A stretch of DNA of 19,550 nt from CAZXBB01 sp964638815 (GCA_964638815.1 CAZXBB010000219.1:1-19550), one strand, 5' to 3'. Shown: positions 6,725-15,465, numbered from the stretch's first letter. Made by a program: numbers and translations. Notes: generated by a model not told the origin, from the letters alone.

Positions 6725-6744
6725 TTGACGAGGATCAAATGAAA

Positions 6745-6770
6745 AGGGCGAGCCGCGTGCGGCTCGCCCT
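6745..6770. terminator. Bidirectional hairpin terminator
   Basis: A perfect 11-bp stem, agggcgagccg and cggctcgccct, closes a cgtg loop. On the minus strand it is followed by TTTTC, a usable intrinsic terminator for the metalloprotease gene that ends 36 bases away; on the plus strand it can stop tRNA transcription, although its tail is less T-rich. Confidence 0.8.
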
Positions 6771-6805
6771 CGTTCATTCCCGGCATTCACGGGGTGACGC
6801 GGGAC

Positions 6806-9604
6806 CTACTCGCACGGCCCCCAGTTCGCGATGACTCTCACGATGTCCTGGAAGTCCACGACACCGTTCCCGTCGGCGTCGCCGTCGGGACCCGCGCCGC
6901 CCCAGTTCTCGAGCACCTCGAGGATGTCGTCGAAGTCCACGACGCCGCTGCCGTCGAGGTCCTCGGGGCACTCGGGCTCGTCGCACGTGAGCACGGTCAG
7001 CTCGACCGCGTCGATGCCCGCCTCGACCACCGAGCCGCCCGCGAGGTCCGAGACGTCGAAGCGGATGCGGAACTGGTCGTTGAACTCGAAACCAACCACG
7101 TCCGCGAGATCATGCGTCACGTCGAACCAGCCGTCCGTCGCCTCCGGACCGGCGGGGCCCACCGTGTCGATGAGTGTCCACGTCGCACCGTTGTCGTCCG
7201 AGACCTCGACGAGCATCGTGTCCGCGTTCGGCCCGTCGCCGGCGGTGTTCGAATACCAGCGGCGGTAGGAGATCGACGCCGAGCTGCCCGTGGCGTCCAT
7301 CGCCGGCGAGGTCAGGATCGTGTGACCACCGTCCACGTCGCTGTTGCAACCGCCGGCTGAGCTGTTGTCGGTCAGCCAGCACTGACCGGAGCCGTCGCCG
7401 TCGTTGTCCGGGTCGCCCCGGTCGCAGTCGACGGGAACACCGCGGTCCCACTGACCGTCGGTCGCGTTACCCGAAACCGACCACCCCGGGTCGCCCTCGC
7501 CGTTGTCGGCGAAGGTCAGCATCTCGCCCGTGGCCACCGCGGTGCCGTAGCGGCCCGCCGGCGCGTTCTGCGGATCCGTCACCTCGCCGCTCGCCACGGT
7601 GTCGGTGCTCACCCACCAGCGGACCACGCTGCCGCAGCCCGCGGCGGGAAGCGTCGCCTCGTACATGTTCGCCGACATCTCGTCCATCGGCGTCGAGACG
7701 ACACCTTCGCCGTCGATCTCGGTGTGGATCATGCCGCTGCCCGCGATCGGATCGTCCGCGATCGCGAGCACGTTCACCTCGAACGTTGTCGTCTGCCCCG
7801 GAGGGCTGATGGTCGGCCGACCGTTCGGGTACTGGAATTCGACGTTGACGACGGGCATCGGGCCCATGTTGTGCGCGCCGAACGCGGCCGCGATCTCGTC
7901 GTAATGCGGCGAGCCGTTGAGCGGGTTGCCGTCATCGTCGTCGGCGACCACGTAGTCGTCGGCGATATCGGGGCCGATGGTCGAACTCGCCGCATGTTCC
8001 GGCATCGCGGTGAAGATCATGCTCCCGAGCACGTCGATGTAATCGGCCGGCTCGGTCACGACGAGCTCGTTGCGCAAGTCCCACACGCACGAGGAGATGA
8101 GCACACCGCAGTCATGGATCGGACCGTTGCACGGATACTGAATGTTGCTGTCCGCGTTCCGGAGCGGCTGATCGCAGTTGCCGAAGAACCCGTACGCGAG
8201 GCCCGGATCGTCGGCGATCAGAACACCCATCACGTCGCCGTAGCCTTCGCCGTACTGGCCCTGGTTCCCGTCGTTCGAACGGTGGACGAGGTGGTGCCCG
8301 TACTCGTGGTGCACGATGGTCCCGTAGCCCGTGTTCGGGCAGCCGCCGCCGGAGGCGTAGAAGTTGATCGGCCCGTCCGGCGGGCTGTACGTGGCGTTGC
8401 AGGTCGAGTTCTCGTTCACGTCGATCTGGAACCCGGTCTGGTCCCCGATATCGGGGAACATCGGGTTGTAGAACAGGGCCGTGTCACGGACGACGTTCGC
8501 CGCCGAGTAGGCGTTCGCCTGCGAGCGGATGAACTCGGAGTTGTTCGCGCCGTTGTGCAGGAAGTTCGCCGGTCCCGGCGGGCTCACGACCATCGAGAGG
8601 TCGTCCTCCGTCCCCTGGACGGCGTTGACGAAGAAGTAGAGGCCCTCCATCGGCGAGTTCACGGTGACGTCGACCGAGCCGCCGTGCGGAATGACGAAGT
8701 CGCCGTTCGCGTCCGACATGGCGGAGCCACCGCCGCTGATATTGACGTTCAGGTAGGGAAGGGGCGCCGGGATCTCGGGACCGCACTGGTCGGAGCCGAG
8801 GCTGTCGGTGACGTTGCCGCTCGTGTTGCCGGAGACGTCGATGTGCAGGATCCAGTCCTCGGAGTAAAGAAGCTCGCCGGTGTGCGCGTCAACGATGAGG
8901 AGCCAGCGCTGGAAGTCGGGCGAAGAGGGATCGCCGGCCTCGGCGACGAGCTCGCGGGCCAGCGTGGGCTCCGCGGCGATGTCGTCCACACCGGCCCAGA
9001 TCACGAGACGCCCCTCCTCGAAACGCTCGAACCGCGGGATGGCCTTCCCGGCAGCGCGGATGTTCTCCGCGGCGGTCGGAAGGTCCGCCGTGTCCGGGCG
9101 GAAATCGCCGAGATCGCGCAGGGCGTTGCCGACCTTGACGACGGGATTGTCGGCCGCGTTCCAGATGGTGACCTTCACCGACCCTCGGAAGACGGGGATG
9201 TCGCCACGGAACTGCGTGTACCCGACGATCGTGTACTTGTACGAATCGGTCTCCCGCACGTAACCGTTGGGCAGGAGGTGCCGACCGCTGGCGAACGGCC
9301 CGATCGGGGCGAGGTCCTCGACCCTCGTGCGAAGCAGGGCTTGGTTCGCCTCCAGGAACGCTCCGGCGCTCGCGCTCGGCGTGGCCCCCGTCGCCATGGC
9401 CTGCCCGAGGATCGAGATCGGGCGGCCGGCGCGGCTGTACACGGCCGCCGGCTGGTCGTTGCTCAGACGGATGCGGGCCCGCCCGTCTTCGAGGTTGATG
9501 TTCCGTCCCGTGTCCGCGGCGATCGCCGCCGACCCAAACCCGCCGACCAGACCGAGCGCGATGAGCGCACTACAGCCAGCGGCTGCGTTCCTCTTTAAAA
9601 ACAT
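6806..9604 (-). CDS. Secreted fungalysin/thermolysin-like metalloprotease with dockerin-like tail
   Basis: This 932-residue protein is an exported zinc endopeptidase. The ATG at 9604 is preceded by AGGAAGG and opens a signal peptide (MFLKRN, then a hydrophobic stretch, cleavage near SAAIA-A). Residues up to about 260 look like an FTP/PepSY-type propeptide. The catalytic site is HEYGHH (H433, E434, H437), with the third zinc ligand in GEGYGDV (E453, then D457, the ExxxD pattern of M4/M36 gluzincins). After the catalytic domain come a beta-sandwich region and a module rich in W and D (SYRRWYSN...LVEVSDDNGATW) resembling a jelly-roll adhesion domain. The last 54 residues hold two EF-hand-like units (DLDGSGVVDFDDILEVLENW and DADGNGVVDFQDIVRVIANW) ending WGPCE. 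The family assignment to M36 rather than M4 is tentative. Confidence 0.88.
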   Translation of the reverse strand: MFLKRNAAAGCSALIALGLVGGFGSAAIAADTGRNINLEDGRARIRLSNDQPAAVYSRAGRPISILGQAMATGATPSASAGAFLEANQALLRTRVEDLAPIGPFASGRHLLPNGYVRETDSYKYTIVGYTQFRGDIPVFRGSVKVTIWNAADNPVVKVGNALRDLGDFRPDTADLPTAAENIRAAGKAIPRFERFEEGRLVIWAGVDDIAAEPTLARELVAEAGDPSSPDFQRWLLIVDAHTGELLYSEDWILHIDVSGNTSGNVTDSLGSDQCGPEIPAPLPYLNVNISGGGSAMSDANGDFVIPHGGSVDVTVNSPMEGLYFFVNAVQGTEDDLSMVVSPPGPANFLHNGANNSEFIRSQANAYSAANVVRDTALFYNPMFPDIGDQTGFQIDVNENSTCNATYSPPDGPINFYASGGGCPNTGYGTIVHHEYGHHLVHRSNDGNQGQYGEGYGDVMGVLIADDPGLAYGFFGNCDQPLRNADSNIQYPCNGPIHDCGVLISSCVWDLRNELVVTEPADYIDVLGSMIFTAMPEHAASSTIGPDIADDYVVADDDDGNPLNGSPHYDEIAAAFGAHNMGPMPVVNVEFQYPNGRPTISPPGQTTTFEVNVLAIADDPIAGSGMIHTEIDGEGVVSTPMDEMSANMYEATLPAAGCGSVVRWWVSTDTVASGEVTDPQNAPAGRYGTAVATGEMLTFADNGEGDPGWSVSGNATDGQWDRGVPVDCDRGDPDNDGDGSGQCWLTDNSSAGGCNSDVDGGHTILTSPAMDATGSSASISYRRWYSNTAGDGPNADTMLVEVSDDNGATWTLIDTVGPAGPEATDGWFDVTHDLADVVGFEFNDQFRIRFDVSDLAGGSVVEAGIDAVELTVLTCDEPECPEDLDGSGVVDFDDILEVLENWGGAGPDGDADGNGVVDFQDIVRVIANWGPCE

Positions 9605-9687
9605 GAGGCCTTCCTTCGTAAGCTGAGGTCGCGAAACCAGTTGCACCAGCTACCCGGCCCTCTGGCCGCCCCTTCCCACGATCAGCC

Positions 9688-9716
9688 AGTATGGCGTGCC
9701 CGGGATCTTCCCACAA
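9688..9716 (-). promoter_or_regulatory. Candidate promoter of the metalloprotease
   Basis: On the minus strand TTGTGG (9716-9711) and CATACT (9693-9688) are 17 bases apart, leaving a leader of about 75 bases before the start codon. Both boxes match sigma-70-type consensus at four or five of six positions. Confidence 0.45.
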
Positions 9717-9772
9717 GAGCCGATGCGGCGATTCGCGACCGCCCATCTCCCCCGGCGTTGACGCTTACGCTG

Positions 9773-9801
9773 TTGAAGCGGCCCGCGGGCGGACCTATGT
9801 T
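9773..9801 (+). promoter_or_regulatory. Candidate promoter of smpB
   Basis: TTGAAG and TATGTT are separated by exactly 17 bases, and the spacer holds the perfect palindrome gcccgcgggc (9781-9790), which could be an operator. The start codon lies about 100 bases downstream. It is back to back with the metalloprotease promoter. Confidence 0.45.
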
Positions 9802-9903
9802 CAGCCCTCTCCCCGTGGCGTCCCCGCCCGCACCGCGAGGCGTCCGCGCCGGCGGGTGTGAGGCGGGGAAGCCTTGCAACGCAGGACCCGAGGCAGATCC
9901 GCC

Positions 9904-10389
9904 GTGAGCCCGAAGAAGAACCAGGGCAAGTCCAACGAGCCGACGATCGAGAATCGCCGGGCGCGGCACGACTACGTCATCGAGGAGACGCTCGAGTGCG
10001 GTCTCAAGCTCGTGGGGACGGAGATCAAGAGCGTGCGCAACGGCCAGGTGAGCCTCGCCGAGGGGTATGTGCGGGCGTCCGATGACCCGGTTGCGCTCGA
10101 GCTGCACGGCGCGCACATCGCCGAGTACCCCCCGGCGGGCCCCCATCGCCAGCACAACCCCCACCGGGTCCGCACGCTCCTCGCCCAGAAGCGCGAGATC
10201 ACGAAGCTCGCGACCAAGGCGCGGGCCAGAGGCTCGACGATCGTGCCGCTGAAGATCTACTTCGTGCGCGGCCGCGCGAAGCTCCTGATCGGCCTCGCGC
10301 ACGGCAAGCGAAAAGCCGACAAGCGCCAGGACATGGCCGAGCGCGACGCCAAGCGCGAGATGGACCGGGCGATGTCGAAGAAGGTGTGA
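9904..10389 (+). CDS. smpB: SsrA-binding protein SmpB
   Basis: SmpB binds tmRNA and delivers it to stalled ribosomes for trans-translation. The 161-residue protein has the family's oligonucleotide-binding core: NRRARHDYVIEETLECGLKL, GTEIKSVRNGQVSLAEGYV, HIAEY, the Lys/Arg-rich KLATKARARGSTIVPLKIYF and RAKLLIGLAHGKRKADKRQD, and a basic tail (REMDRAMSKKV) that enters the ribosome. I chose the GTG at 9904, with GAGG ten bases upstream; a TTG at 9874 with GGGGAAG upstream would add ten Arg-rich residues and cannot be excluded. The gene converges with the M28 peptidase, leaving only 12 bases between the two stop codons. No tmRNA gene is visible in the window. Confidence 0.96.
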   Translation: MSPKKNQGKSNEPTIENRRARHDYVIEETLECGLKLVGTEIKSVRNGQVSLAEGYVRASDDPVALELHGAHIAEYPPAGPHRQHNPHRVRTLLAQKREITKLATKARARGSTIVPLKIYFVRGRAKLLIGLAHGKRKADKRQDMAERDAKREMDRAMSKKV

Positions 10390-10401
10390 GGCGAGTCCGG
10401 G

Positions 10402-12765
10402 CTACTCGGGGCAATCTCCCCACGCGCCGAGCACCAGCAGCAGGTCCTGGAAGTCAACCGACATGTCCAGGTTGATGTCCGCCAGCCCGGCGTCGCTCCC
10501 CCACGCGCCGAGGATCTCGAGGATGTCGGGGAAGCTCACCACGCCGTCGCGGTTCACGTCCGCCGGGCACGGGTGCGGCCGCGCGCCGACCAGTTCGCCG
10601 ATCGCGCCGGCGATGATCCGGCACGTCTCGAAGCCCTGGCGGTAGTCCTGGTCCGTGTAGGTCTCCTTGCGGTCGGTCGCCTGGTGCCAGTGAGGGTTCG
10701 AGCCCTCGCCGATCTCGTCGCGGCGGTTCTCGCGAAGGCTGATGGACATCACCTCCTCCATGAACGGGACCGAATCGGTGTTCCGCATGTTCGGCCCCAG
10801 CTCCGAGAGGAACTCGCCGGTGCCGTAGCGGTCGATCGTGCCCGCCACGAACGCGGCGAAGATCCGGGCGTGACCGTCGTCGTCGGCGGTCGCCTGGTAC
10901 TCGACGTCCACGTCGCGCACCGGGAAGCGGTCGTACATGATCATGTCCTGCTGGATCATGCCGAGCCAGACGGGCTCGCCGGGCTGGCCCTGGAGATCCT
11001 TGTGGCTCTCCACGTACGCGGAGCTGCCGTTGAGACCGGTCTCCTCGTTGTTCCACAGCACGAAACGGATCGACACGTCGGTCTCGACGTGGGCGAAGAT
11101 GCGCGCCATCTCCATGACGGACGACGTGCCGGAGCCGTCGTCGTCGGCGCCGGGCGCGGGCAGGGCCGGGTTGTTGATGTTGATCGAGTCCATGTGCGCG
11201 CCGAGGATGTACATCTCGTTCGGACGCGTCTTGCCGATCTTCGTCGCGTAAGGCTGGAGCTGCTCGTTGCCGAGGTAGTCGTACGGATCGAGCACGACGT
11301 TGTCGTACCCGTACTGCTCGAGCTGCTCGGCGATCCACAGGACGGCCGCCGCGTTCTCGGGAGTGTCCCAGTATCGGGTCTCGTAGTCGTCGAGGTGCTG
11401 GATGTTCGCGCAGAACTTGTCGATGTTGAGATGCTCGACGAGGAAGAGCGCCGGGTCTTCGAGGCCCGGGCACATCACGTCGTCGCACGATACGTTCGGC
11501 TCCCACTTCCACCCGAACACCGCGGCGCACTCGGACAGGCACACGAGATCGACGCACGTGGTGTCCGACAGGCAGCAGACGCCGTACTCGGGCTCGGAAA
11601 GGCGGAACCAGGCCACCTTGTCGTCAACGACCGAGGCGGTGACGGCGTCGAGCTGCGCGTCGCCGTCCACGTCCGCGGCGATGACGTCCTGCACGTTGTT
11701 CACGCGGGTCGTGATGATGAACTCGCTGAAGACGGGCGGCGAGCCGCCGTCGCTCCGGTACCACTGCGCGGTGTCGTCGTTTGACGAGGCCGCGAGCACG
11801 TCCATGTTGCCGTCGTCGTCGAGCTGCGCGGCGTACACGGACGACGCGCGGCTCACCGTGTTGCTGATGACGTGCTTCGTGAAGACGCCGGCGACGTTCT
11901 CGTACCATGCGACGGTGTTGTCGATGAGCGACGCGGAGAGGATGTCGCCGTCCGCGTCGCCGTCGAGGTCCGCGGCGTAGACGGCCTGGACCGCGTTGAG
12001 CGTGTTCGTGACGGAGTGCGTCGTGAAGGTCGGATCCGCCCCGCCGTCGTTCTCGTACCACTCGACGTTGCTCCCGTAGCCGGCAACCACGTCCATGTCG
12101 TTGTCATTGTCGATGTCGAAGGCGACCGCGCTGATCACGCCAGTCGCCGTGTTCGTGATCACGCGCCGCGTGAAGACGCCGCCGTCGTTCTCGTACCACG
12201 CGACGGTGGCGTCGTTCGATGATGCAACGACGACGTCGATGTCCCCGTCGCCGTCGATGTCCGCGCCGTACACCTGCCGGGGGTTGTCGGGGTTCGCGAG
12301 CACGTGCTCGGTGAACGTCGGGGGATTCATGCCGTCGTTCTCGAACCAGCGCACGGTGTCGTCGAGGTTGGAGCCGGCGATCACGTCGATTCCGTTGACG
12401 CCGTCGAGATCGATCGCGAACACGGTCTGCGCGCCGTCGGCGCTCGCGGACAGGACGTGCTCGACGAAGACGCCGCCGTCGTTCTCGTACCAGGCGATGG
12501 TGTCGCTGTTGAAGGACGCGGCGGCGAGATCGGTGTCGCCGTCGCCGTCGAGATCCGCGGCCGTGACCGCGCGGACGCCGTCGGCGGTCTCGGTGACGAT
12601 CATCTCCTCGATCGACAGGGGTCGCGACGGGCAGGTCGGCGGACCGGAGGCTTCATTCAGCGTGTGCCCCCCGGCGTCCGGGGCGAGCGGCATGGCCACG
12701 AGCGTCGCCGCGGCGACGAGGCTGGCGGCGAGACAGACCGGACCGGCGTACTTCACTGCGTTCAT
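10402..12765 (-). CDS. Secreted M28 peptidase with seven-repeat propeller and dockerin-like tail
   Basis: The 787-residue protein begins with a signal peptide (MNAVKYAGPVCLAASLVAAA) and an SD of GGAGA before the ATG. Residues about 60-390 are seven FG-GAP/VCBS-like repeats of roughly 46 residues, each with a DxDGDGDxD calcium loop and a WYENDGG segment, enough for one complete beta-propeller. A cysteine-rich stretch follows (YGVCCLSDTTC...CDDVMCPGLED). The catalytic domain is an M28 aminopeptidase: AHMDS (H524, D526), GADDDGSGT (D541-D543), NNEETGL (E574, E575), QQDMIMYD and a late histidine in HWHQATD (H692 or H694). These are the residues that bind two zinc ions in the family. The tail, residues 733-787, has two EF-hand-like units ending WGDCPE, matching the tail of the neighbouring metalloprotease. 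Likely cleaves peptides outside the cytoplasm; substrate unknown. Confidence 0.92.
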   Translation of the reverse strand: MNAVKYAGPVCLAASLVAAATLVAMPLAPDAGGHTLNEASGPPTCPSRPLSIEEMIVTETADGVRAVTAADLDGDGDTDLAAASFNSDTIAWYENDGGVFVEHVLSASADGAQTVFAIDLDGVNGIDVIAGSNLDDTVRWFENDGMNPPTFTEHVLANPDNPRQVYGADIDGDGDIDVVVASSNDATVAWYENDGGVFTRRVITNTATGVISAVAFDIDNDNDMDVVAGYGSNVEWYENDGGADPTFTTHSVTNTLNAVQAVYAADLDGDADGDILSASLIDNTVAWYENVAGVFTKHVISNTVSRASSVYAAQLDDDGNMDVLAASSNDDTAQWYRSDGGSPPVFSEFIITTRVNNVQDVIAADVDGDAQLDAVTASVVDDKVAWFRLSEPEYGVCCLSDTTCVDLVCLSECAAVFGWKWEPNVSCDDVMCPGLEDPALFLVEHLNIDKFCANIQHLDDYETRYWDTPENAAAVLWIAEQLEQYGYDNVVLDPYDYLGNEQLQPYATKIGKTRPNEMYILGAHMDSININNPALPAPGADDDGSGTSSVMEMARIFAHVETDVSIRFVLWNNEETGLNGSSAYVESHKDLQGQPGEPVWLGMIQQDMIMYDRFPVRDVDVEYQATADDDGHARIFAAFVAGTIDRYGTGEFLSELGPNMRNTDSVPFMEEVMSISLRENRRDEIGEGSNPHWHQATDRKETYTDQDYRQGFETCRIIAGAIGELVGARPHPCPADVNRDGVVSFPDILEILGAWGSDAGLADINLDMSVDFQDLLLVLGAWGDCPE

Positions 12766-12816
12766 GCGACGTTCTCCAGCTTGCCGTTGCTCCCCCTGGG
12801 GTGCTGCCGAGACTCA

Positions 12817-12845
12817 AGGATCGCCCGGTGGCGGGGGCCCGTCAA
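12817..12845 (-). promoter_or_regulatory. Candidate promoter of the M28 peptidase
   Basis: TTGACG (12845-12840) is a good -35 box; 17 bases downstream GATCCT (12822-12817) is a weak -10 box. The leader would be about 45 bases. It borders the second repeat island. Confidence 0.3.
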
Positions 12846-12925
12846 CGTTTAAAAGGCGAGGGGGGGTTGGGAGGCCGGCGGAGGCCGCGCGGAGGCCGTG
12901 CGGTGGAGGGGGCGGAGGCCGCGGG

Positions 12926-13010
12926 AGTCGGTTAACGCGGAGTCGGGCGGAGCCGCGGAGGACGCCGAGAGGAAGCAGGGTTCTTGAAGGCACGCGGAGT
13001 GAACGGAGGT
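12926..13010 (+). repeat. Inverted, degenerate copy of the 137-bp repeat
   Basis: From gggagtcggttaacgcgg through gaagcagggttcttgaagg, this stretch is the reverse complement of the unit repeated at 13056-13475, with several mismatches and gaps. It stands in opposite orientation to the array, so the two could form a long imperfect hairpin. Confidence 0.75.
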
Positions 13011-13055
13011 CGCACACCTTCGCTCCCACGCTTCGCGCCCACGCATGAGCATGAG

Positions 13056-13475
13056 ACGAGCCGATCGCTCCGCGAACTCCGCGCCCTCCGCGGGCCTTGA
13101 AACCCTGCTTCCCTTCCGCGCTCTCCGCGGCTCCGCCAGTCTCCGCGTTAACCGACTCCCGCGCCCTCCGCTCCCGCCCGGGACGAGCACAAACGCACCG
13201 ATCCCTCCGCGAACTCCGCGCCCTCCGCGGGCCTTGAAACCCTGCTTCCCTTCCGCGCTCTCCGCGGCTCCGCCAGACTCCGCGTTAACCGACTCCGCGG
13301 CCTCCGCTCCCTCCCGGGACGAGCACAAACGCACCGATCGCTCCGCGAACTCCGCGCCCTCCGCGGGCCTTGAAACCCTGCTTCCCTTCCGCGCTCTCCG
13401 CGGCTCCGCCAGTCTCCGCGTTAATCGACTCCGCGCCCTCCGCTCCCTCCCGGGACGAGCGCAAACGCGTCCACG
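13056..13475 (-). repeat. 137-bp tandem repeat, three copies
   Basis: The anchor gccttgaaaccctgcttccc starts at 13094, 13231 and 13367, periods of 137 and 136. Within each unit a shorter motif related to CGCGGAG recurs. The rightmost copy overlaps the last codons and the stop of the adenine deaminase gene, and the two other copies retain the same tail sequence (gcgtttgtgctcgtcccggg on the minus strand). The whole gap 12766-13420 has no credible gene; the frames open through it encode only repeat-derived peptides. Confidence 0.9.
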
Positions 13476-15169
13476 TCGAACAACCCCTCGTCCGTGATCC
13501 GCAGCGAGGGAATCACCGTCAGCGCCAGGAACGACAGCGTTCCGAACGGGCTGTGCAGCGGGCAGCCCAGGGCGGCCGCGGCGGCGTCCACCGCAGCCTG
13601 TTCGGCGCAGACCTCGGCGGCGGGCTTCGTTGACATGAGCCCGGCGACCGGCAGCGTCATCCGCGCGGTCACCGCCCCGTCCCGCACCACCGCGAAGCCG
13701 CCGCCGCACTCGCGCAGCGCATCCACCGCCGCTCGCATGTCGCGCGGGTTGGTGCCGGTGACGAGGAGATTGTGCGCGTCGTGCCCCACCGACGACGCGA
13801 GCGCGCCGTGCCGCGCGAAGCCGAACCCGGTGACGAGGCCGAGCCCGTGCGCGCCCGTCGGCGCGTGACGCTGGATGCAGGCGATGAGCGCGAGATCCTC
13901 GGCGGGATCAAACGTCCATGTCCCGTCCACACCCGCGACACGCCGCGACTCGCGGGTCGTGACGATCTGGTCGGGCACGACCCCGATGACCGGCACCGTC
14001 GCTGCGCCGGCGACGCGGAGCGTGAACGCGTCCTCCGCCAGCGGCCCCACGCGGATCGTGTTCTCCACCTCGATCGGGGGCGGCGCGTCTTCGAAGCGGT
14101 AGACGCCGTCGGCCGCGACCACCGAGCCGCCGTGGATCGTCAGACGCGTCACGAATCCGGCGAGGTCGGCGAAGACGGCCAGGTCCGCGCGATACCCGGG
14201 CGCGACCGCGCCGCGGTCGCCGATGCCGTAGTGCCGCGCGGGCACGAGCGTCGCGTGCCGCAGAGCCTTCGCGGCGGGCACGCCGGCGGCGACCACGCGG
14301 GCGAGCAGCGTGTCGATGTGCCCGTTCGCAACGAGGTCGCCGGGGTGGATGTCGTCGGTGCACAGGCACCAGTCGCCGAGGCGATCCGCGACGATGAGAG
14401 GGAGCATCGTGTCGAGGTTGCGGGCCATCGAGCCCTCGCGCACCTGCACGAGCATGCCGAGCGCCGCCCGAGCGAGGGCCTCTTCCGGCGTCGTGCACTC
14501 GTGCTCGGAACGCACGCCGGCGGCGGCGTACGCCACGAGGTCGCGGCCGGACAGCCCGGGGCAGTGACCGTCCACCGGGCGCCGGGCGGCGTGCGTCGCC
14601 GCGATCTTCGCGAGCACGCCCCCGTCCGCGGCGAGGACGCCGGGGAAGTTCATCATCTCCGCGAGGCCGAGCACGCGCTCGTGCGCGAGCAGCTCCGCGA
14701 TCTGCGGCGCCCCGAGCGTCGCCCCCGCGTTCTCGAAGGGCGAGGCGGGGACGCACGACGGAGCCATGACGAAGCAGTCGAGCGGAAGCCCCTCGCTCCA
14801 CCGGAGCATCTGCTCGACGCCCGCCACGCCGAGCACGTTGCCGATCTCGTGCGGATCGCTGATGACCGCCGTCGTGCCCCGCGGCACGACAAGACGCGCG
14901 AGCTCGGCCGGAACGAGCAGGGTGCTCTCGATGTGCATGTGCGCGTCGATGAGACCCGGGGCGACGAAGCCGCCGCCGATGTCGATCGTCTCGCCGGCGG
15001 TCCAGTCGTACGCCCCGACCCCCGCGATCACGCCGTCCGCGATGACGACGTCAGCCCGGTCGATCGTGCCCGTGAAGACGTTGACGACGTGACCGCCGGT
15101 CAGCAGCAGGTCGCCCGGCGTCTCGCCGCGGGCGACGCGGATGCGACGCGTGAGTTCTCGGACGGACAT
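13421..15169 (-). CDS. ade: Adenine deaminase
   Basis: The enzyme hydrolyses adenine to hypoxanthine and ammonia in purine salvage. It is an amidohydrolase of the AdeC type, 582 residues, a normal family length. The metal-binding DAHMHIEST (H77, H79) follows the PGLIDAH signature; then come TTAVISDPHEIGNVLG, CFVMAPSCVPASPFE, LAEMMNFPGV, DGHCPGLSGRDLVAYAAAGV, RSEHECTTPEEAL and CTDDIHPGDLV in family order. The ATG at 15169 begins MSVRELTRRIRVARGE; it lacks a clear Shine-Dalgarno sequence. The last 13-15 residues (ALVPGGSGGRGVD) and the TAA stop lie in the 137-bp repeat, so the extreme C terminus is repeat-encoded. It is divergent from the flagellin gene. Confidence 0.96.
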   Translation of the reverse strand: MSVRELTRRIRVARGETPGDLLLTGGHVVNVFTGTIDRADVVIADGVIAGVGAYDWTAGETIDIGGGFVAPGLIDAHMHIESTLLVPAELARLVVPRGTTAVISDPHEIGNVLGVAGVEQMLRWSEGLPLDCFVMAPSCVPASPFENAGATLGAPQIAELLAHERVLGLAEMMNFPGVLAADGGVLAKIAATHAARRPVDGHCPGLSGRDLVAYAAAGVRSEHECTTPEEALARAALGMLVQVREGSMARNLDTMLPLIVADRLGDWCLCTDDIHPGDLVANGHIDTLLARVVAAGVPAAKALRHATLVPARHYGIGDRGAVAPGYRADLAVFADLAGFVTRLTIHGGSVVAADGVYRFEDAPPPIEVENTIRVGPLAEDAFTLRVAGAATVPVIGVVPDQIVTTRESRRVAGVDGTWTFDPAEDLALIACIQRHAPTGAHGLGLVTGFGFARHGALASSVGHDAHNLLVTGTNPRDMRAAVDALRECGGGFAVVRDGAVTARMTLPVAGLMSTKPAAEVCAEQAAVDAAAAALGCPLHSPFGTLSFLALTVIPSLRITDEGLFDVDAFALVPGGSGGRGVD

Positions 15170-15465
15170 TGGCGGAGTGTAGCGGCCGCCTTCGCTGACG
15201 CAGGCGGAGGCGGAGCGTGCGATGGATCGAGGTCGAAGCCCGGGCCGGGCCGGCGGCCTGCGGACACCGGACCGGGCAACGCGATCCCTTTGCATTACCG
15301 GCCCCGGCCGCGCACGGTTGGGGTCGTGCTGACGCCTGTAGGGCGTCACGCGGGGGCACGCGGGGGATGGATCAGCTTCGTTCGCCGGCCTCGGGCGGGT
15401 CGTATTCGACTCTGTGGATGTCCGGCGCCGGTGCGCGCCGGCACCTCCCCAGGGGGGACCGCACC
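15170..15465. other. Divergent intergenic region with hairpins before flagellin
   Basis: No gene is visible. A hairpin tgacgcc-tgtag-ggcgtca lies at about 15334-15352 and a second, ccggcgc-cggtgc-gcgccgg, at about 15422-15441, just before the flagellin SD AGGGGGG. The latter would sit in the leader and could affect translation or transcript stability. I found no convincing sigma-28 or sigma-54 promoter. Confidence 0.5.

Noticed and set aside
5797..6834. Several open frames through the repeat island
   Set aside because: Their peptides are translations of the 47-bp and 110-bp repeats in all frames, and some run through the tRNA gene.
7724..9598. Long plus-strand open frame across the metalloprotease gene
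   Set aside because: It is a shadow of a strongly supported minus-strand protease with signal peptide, HEYGH site and ribosome-binding site.
12849..13709. Minus-strand open frame of 286 codons through the second repeat island
   Set aside because: It repeats the same peptide (LVPGGSGGRGSRLTRRLAEP) because it translates the tandem units, and it overlaps the deaminase gene in the wrong frame.
15270..15330. Sigma-54 or sigma-28 promoter before flagellin
   Set aside because: gggcaacgcgatccctttgc has the wrong GG-GC spacing for sigma-54, and no sigma-28 motif is present.
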